NCBI GenBank assembly: GCA_002690445.1
Contig: NZER01000021.1
Location: 1 to 7,226 of the forward strand
Direction of reading: 5' to 3'
Source of the DNA: Candidatus Pacearchaeota archaeon
Lineage (GTDB): Archaea; Nanoarchaeota; Nanoarchaeia; Pacearchaeales; GW2011-AR1
DNA: 7,226 nt
Shown: one piece after another, positions 6,778-7,226 of the stretch
Numbering within the stretch: position 1 is the first letter of the stretch
Layout of the letters: each line of letters starts with the position of its first letter
Translations under genes and position numbers: made by a program
The notes under the pieces: model-generated
Databases searched by the model: none
What the model saw: only the letters and a program-made list of their open reading frames with translations
Told to the model about the DNA's origin: nothing

Positions 6778-7221
6778 TTAATCTCCTATTTCCACTTGAA
6801 CAGATTCTAATGTATTTGGATCTCGTATTATATTAAAAGCAACATAGATAGATAACTTATTTTTTCCAATAGGATCATTTCCAATCATTTCAACTTCTAA
6901 TTCTTTTATCTCAACAAAAGGTAACCAAAGATTAAATGCATCAACAATTTCATTTTCAATTGCGATCCTTGTATCAGGTGTAAATTGCTCAAATAAAAAC
7001 TTCTGCAATCCAATTCCTATTGTTGGCTGAAATAATCGTTCTCCTGGATAAGTACTTAGTAACATTCTAACATTATTTTTAACTGCTTTAATAGTAGTAT
7101 CAGTTGATGCAAACCATCCTTGACTGCCATCCGATCTATGAAACGGATAATCAATACCAATAAACACATTAGTATCTCTATCTTCAATAAAAGGTTTTTT
7201 TGTTGTATCTCTAAACGCCAT
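6778..7221 (-). CDS. 25: gp25-like baseplate wedge protein (GPW/gp25 family)
   Basis: This is a 147-residue protein, a little longer than T4 gp25 (about 132). The family signature is visible around residues 47-79: a helix (AVKNNVRMLLSTYPGER), then FQPTIGIGLQKFLFEQ, which matches the conserved GER...P..G..L...LFE core of the gp25/GpW family. It is followed by an amphipathic helix (about 84-97) and beta-strands rich in E and V (about 103-131). In T4 and other contractile systems, gp25 sits in the baseplate wedge beside gp6 and helps anchor the sheath; the old 'lysozyme' label is not supported for the family. The stop codon is two bases from the gp6-like start, the same order as in T4. The ATG at 7221 is five bases from the window edge, so its ribosome binding site cannot be seen. 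The family call is secure; the exact upstream start is slightly less so. Confidence 0.93.
   Translation of the reverse strand: MAFRDTTKKPFIEDRDTNVFIGIDYPFHRSDGSQGWFASTDTTIKAVKNNVRMLLSTYPGERLFQPTIGIGLQKFLFEQFTPDTRIAIENEIVDAFNLWLPFVEIKELEVEMIGNDPIGKNKLSIYVAFNIIRDPNTLESVQVEIGD
6783..6787 (-). promoter_or_regulatory. Ribosome binding site for the gp6-like gene
   Basis: On the minus strand AGGAG lies seven bases before the ATG at 6775. It is formed by the last sense codons of the gp25-like gene (GGA GAT before TAA), so ribosomes finishing gp25 are placed next to the gp6 start. This supports coupled translation of the two wedge proteins. Confidence 0.75.
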
Positions 7222-7226
7222 TATTA

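Overview
The window is part of the late structural region of a low-GC, T4-related contractile-tailed phage (myovirus), or a prophage or metagenomic contig from one. The base composition and the close similarity to marine T4-like baseplate genes suggest a marine phage, for example one infecting a low-GC alphaproteobacterium or a cyanobacterium. The host is inference; nothing in the window names it.

All real genes lie on the minus strand, so transcription runs from 7226 toward 1. They are packed head to tail with gaps of 12 bases or less, or a one-base overlap. In transcription order: (1) 7221-6778, a gp25-like baseplate wedge protein; (2) 6775-4682, a gp6-like baseplate wedge protein of the Baseplate_J family; (3) 4682-3549, a 377-residue protein whose first ~233 residues have the layout of DNRLRE-type beta-sandwich domains; (4) 3536-1299, a 745-residue protein with a LamG/concanavalin-A-like domain, a calcium-loop-like motif and a repetitive C-terminus; (5) 1290 to beyond position 1, a very acidic protein, incomplete at its 3' end, with three copies of a FxxWLxxN-containing repeat, glutamate-rich tracts and a PKD-like WGDG domain. 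No stretch over 300 bases lacks a gene, and I saw no promoter, terminator, tRNA, CRISPR array or insertion sequence.

The first two genes are the conserved wedge pair (gp25, then gp6) that builds the baseplate around the tail hub. In T4 the next genes are gp7 and gp8; I do not recognise either here. Instead there are three successive proteins with beta-rich, adhesion-like domains (DNRLRE-like, LamG-like, PKD-like). The reasonable inference is a lineage-specific set of baseplate or fibre proteins that decorate the tail tip and perhaps bind the host surface. Translation appears coupled: the Shine-Dalgarno sequences of genes 2 and 3 sit inside the last codons of the gene before, and that of gene 4 overlaps the preceding stop codon.

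The most interesting parts are the last two proteins: internal duplications, a FxxWLxxN motif shared between the neighbours, a marked rise in GC content over the repetitive C-terminus of the LamG protein, and a TTC/CTC microsatellite encoding poly-glutamate.
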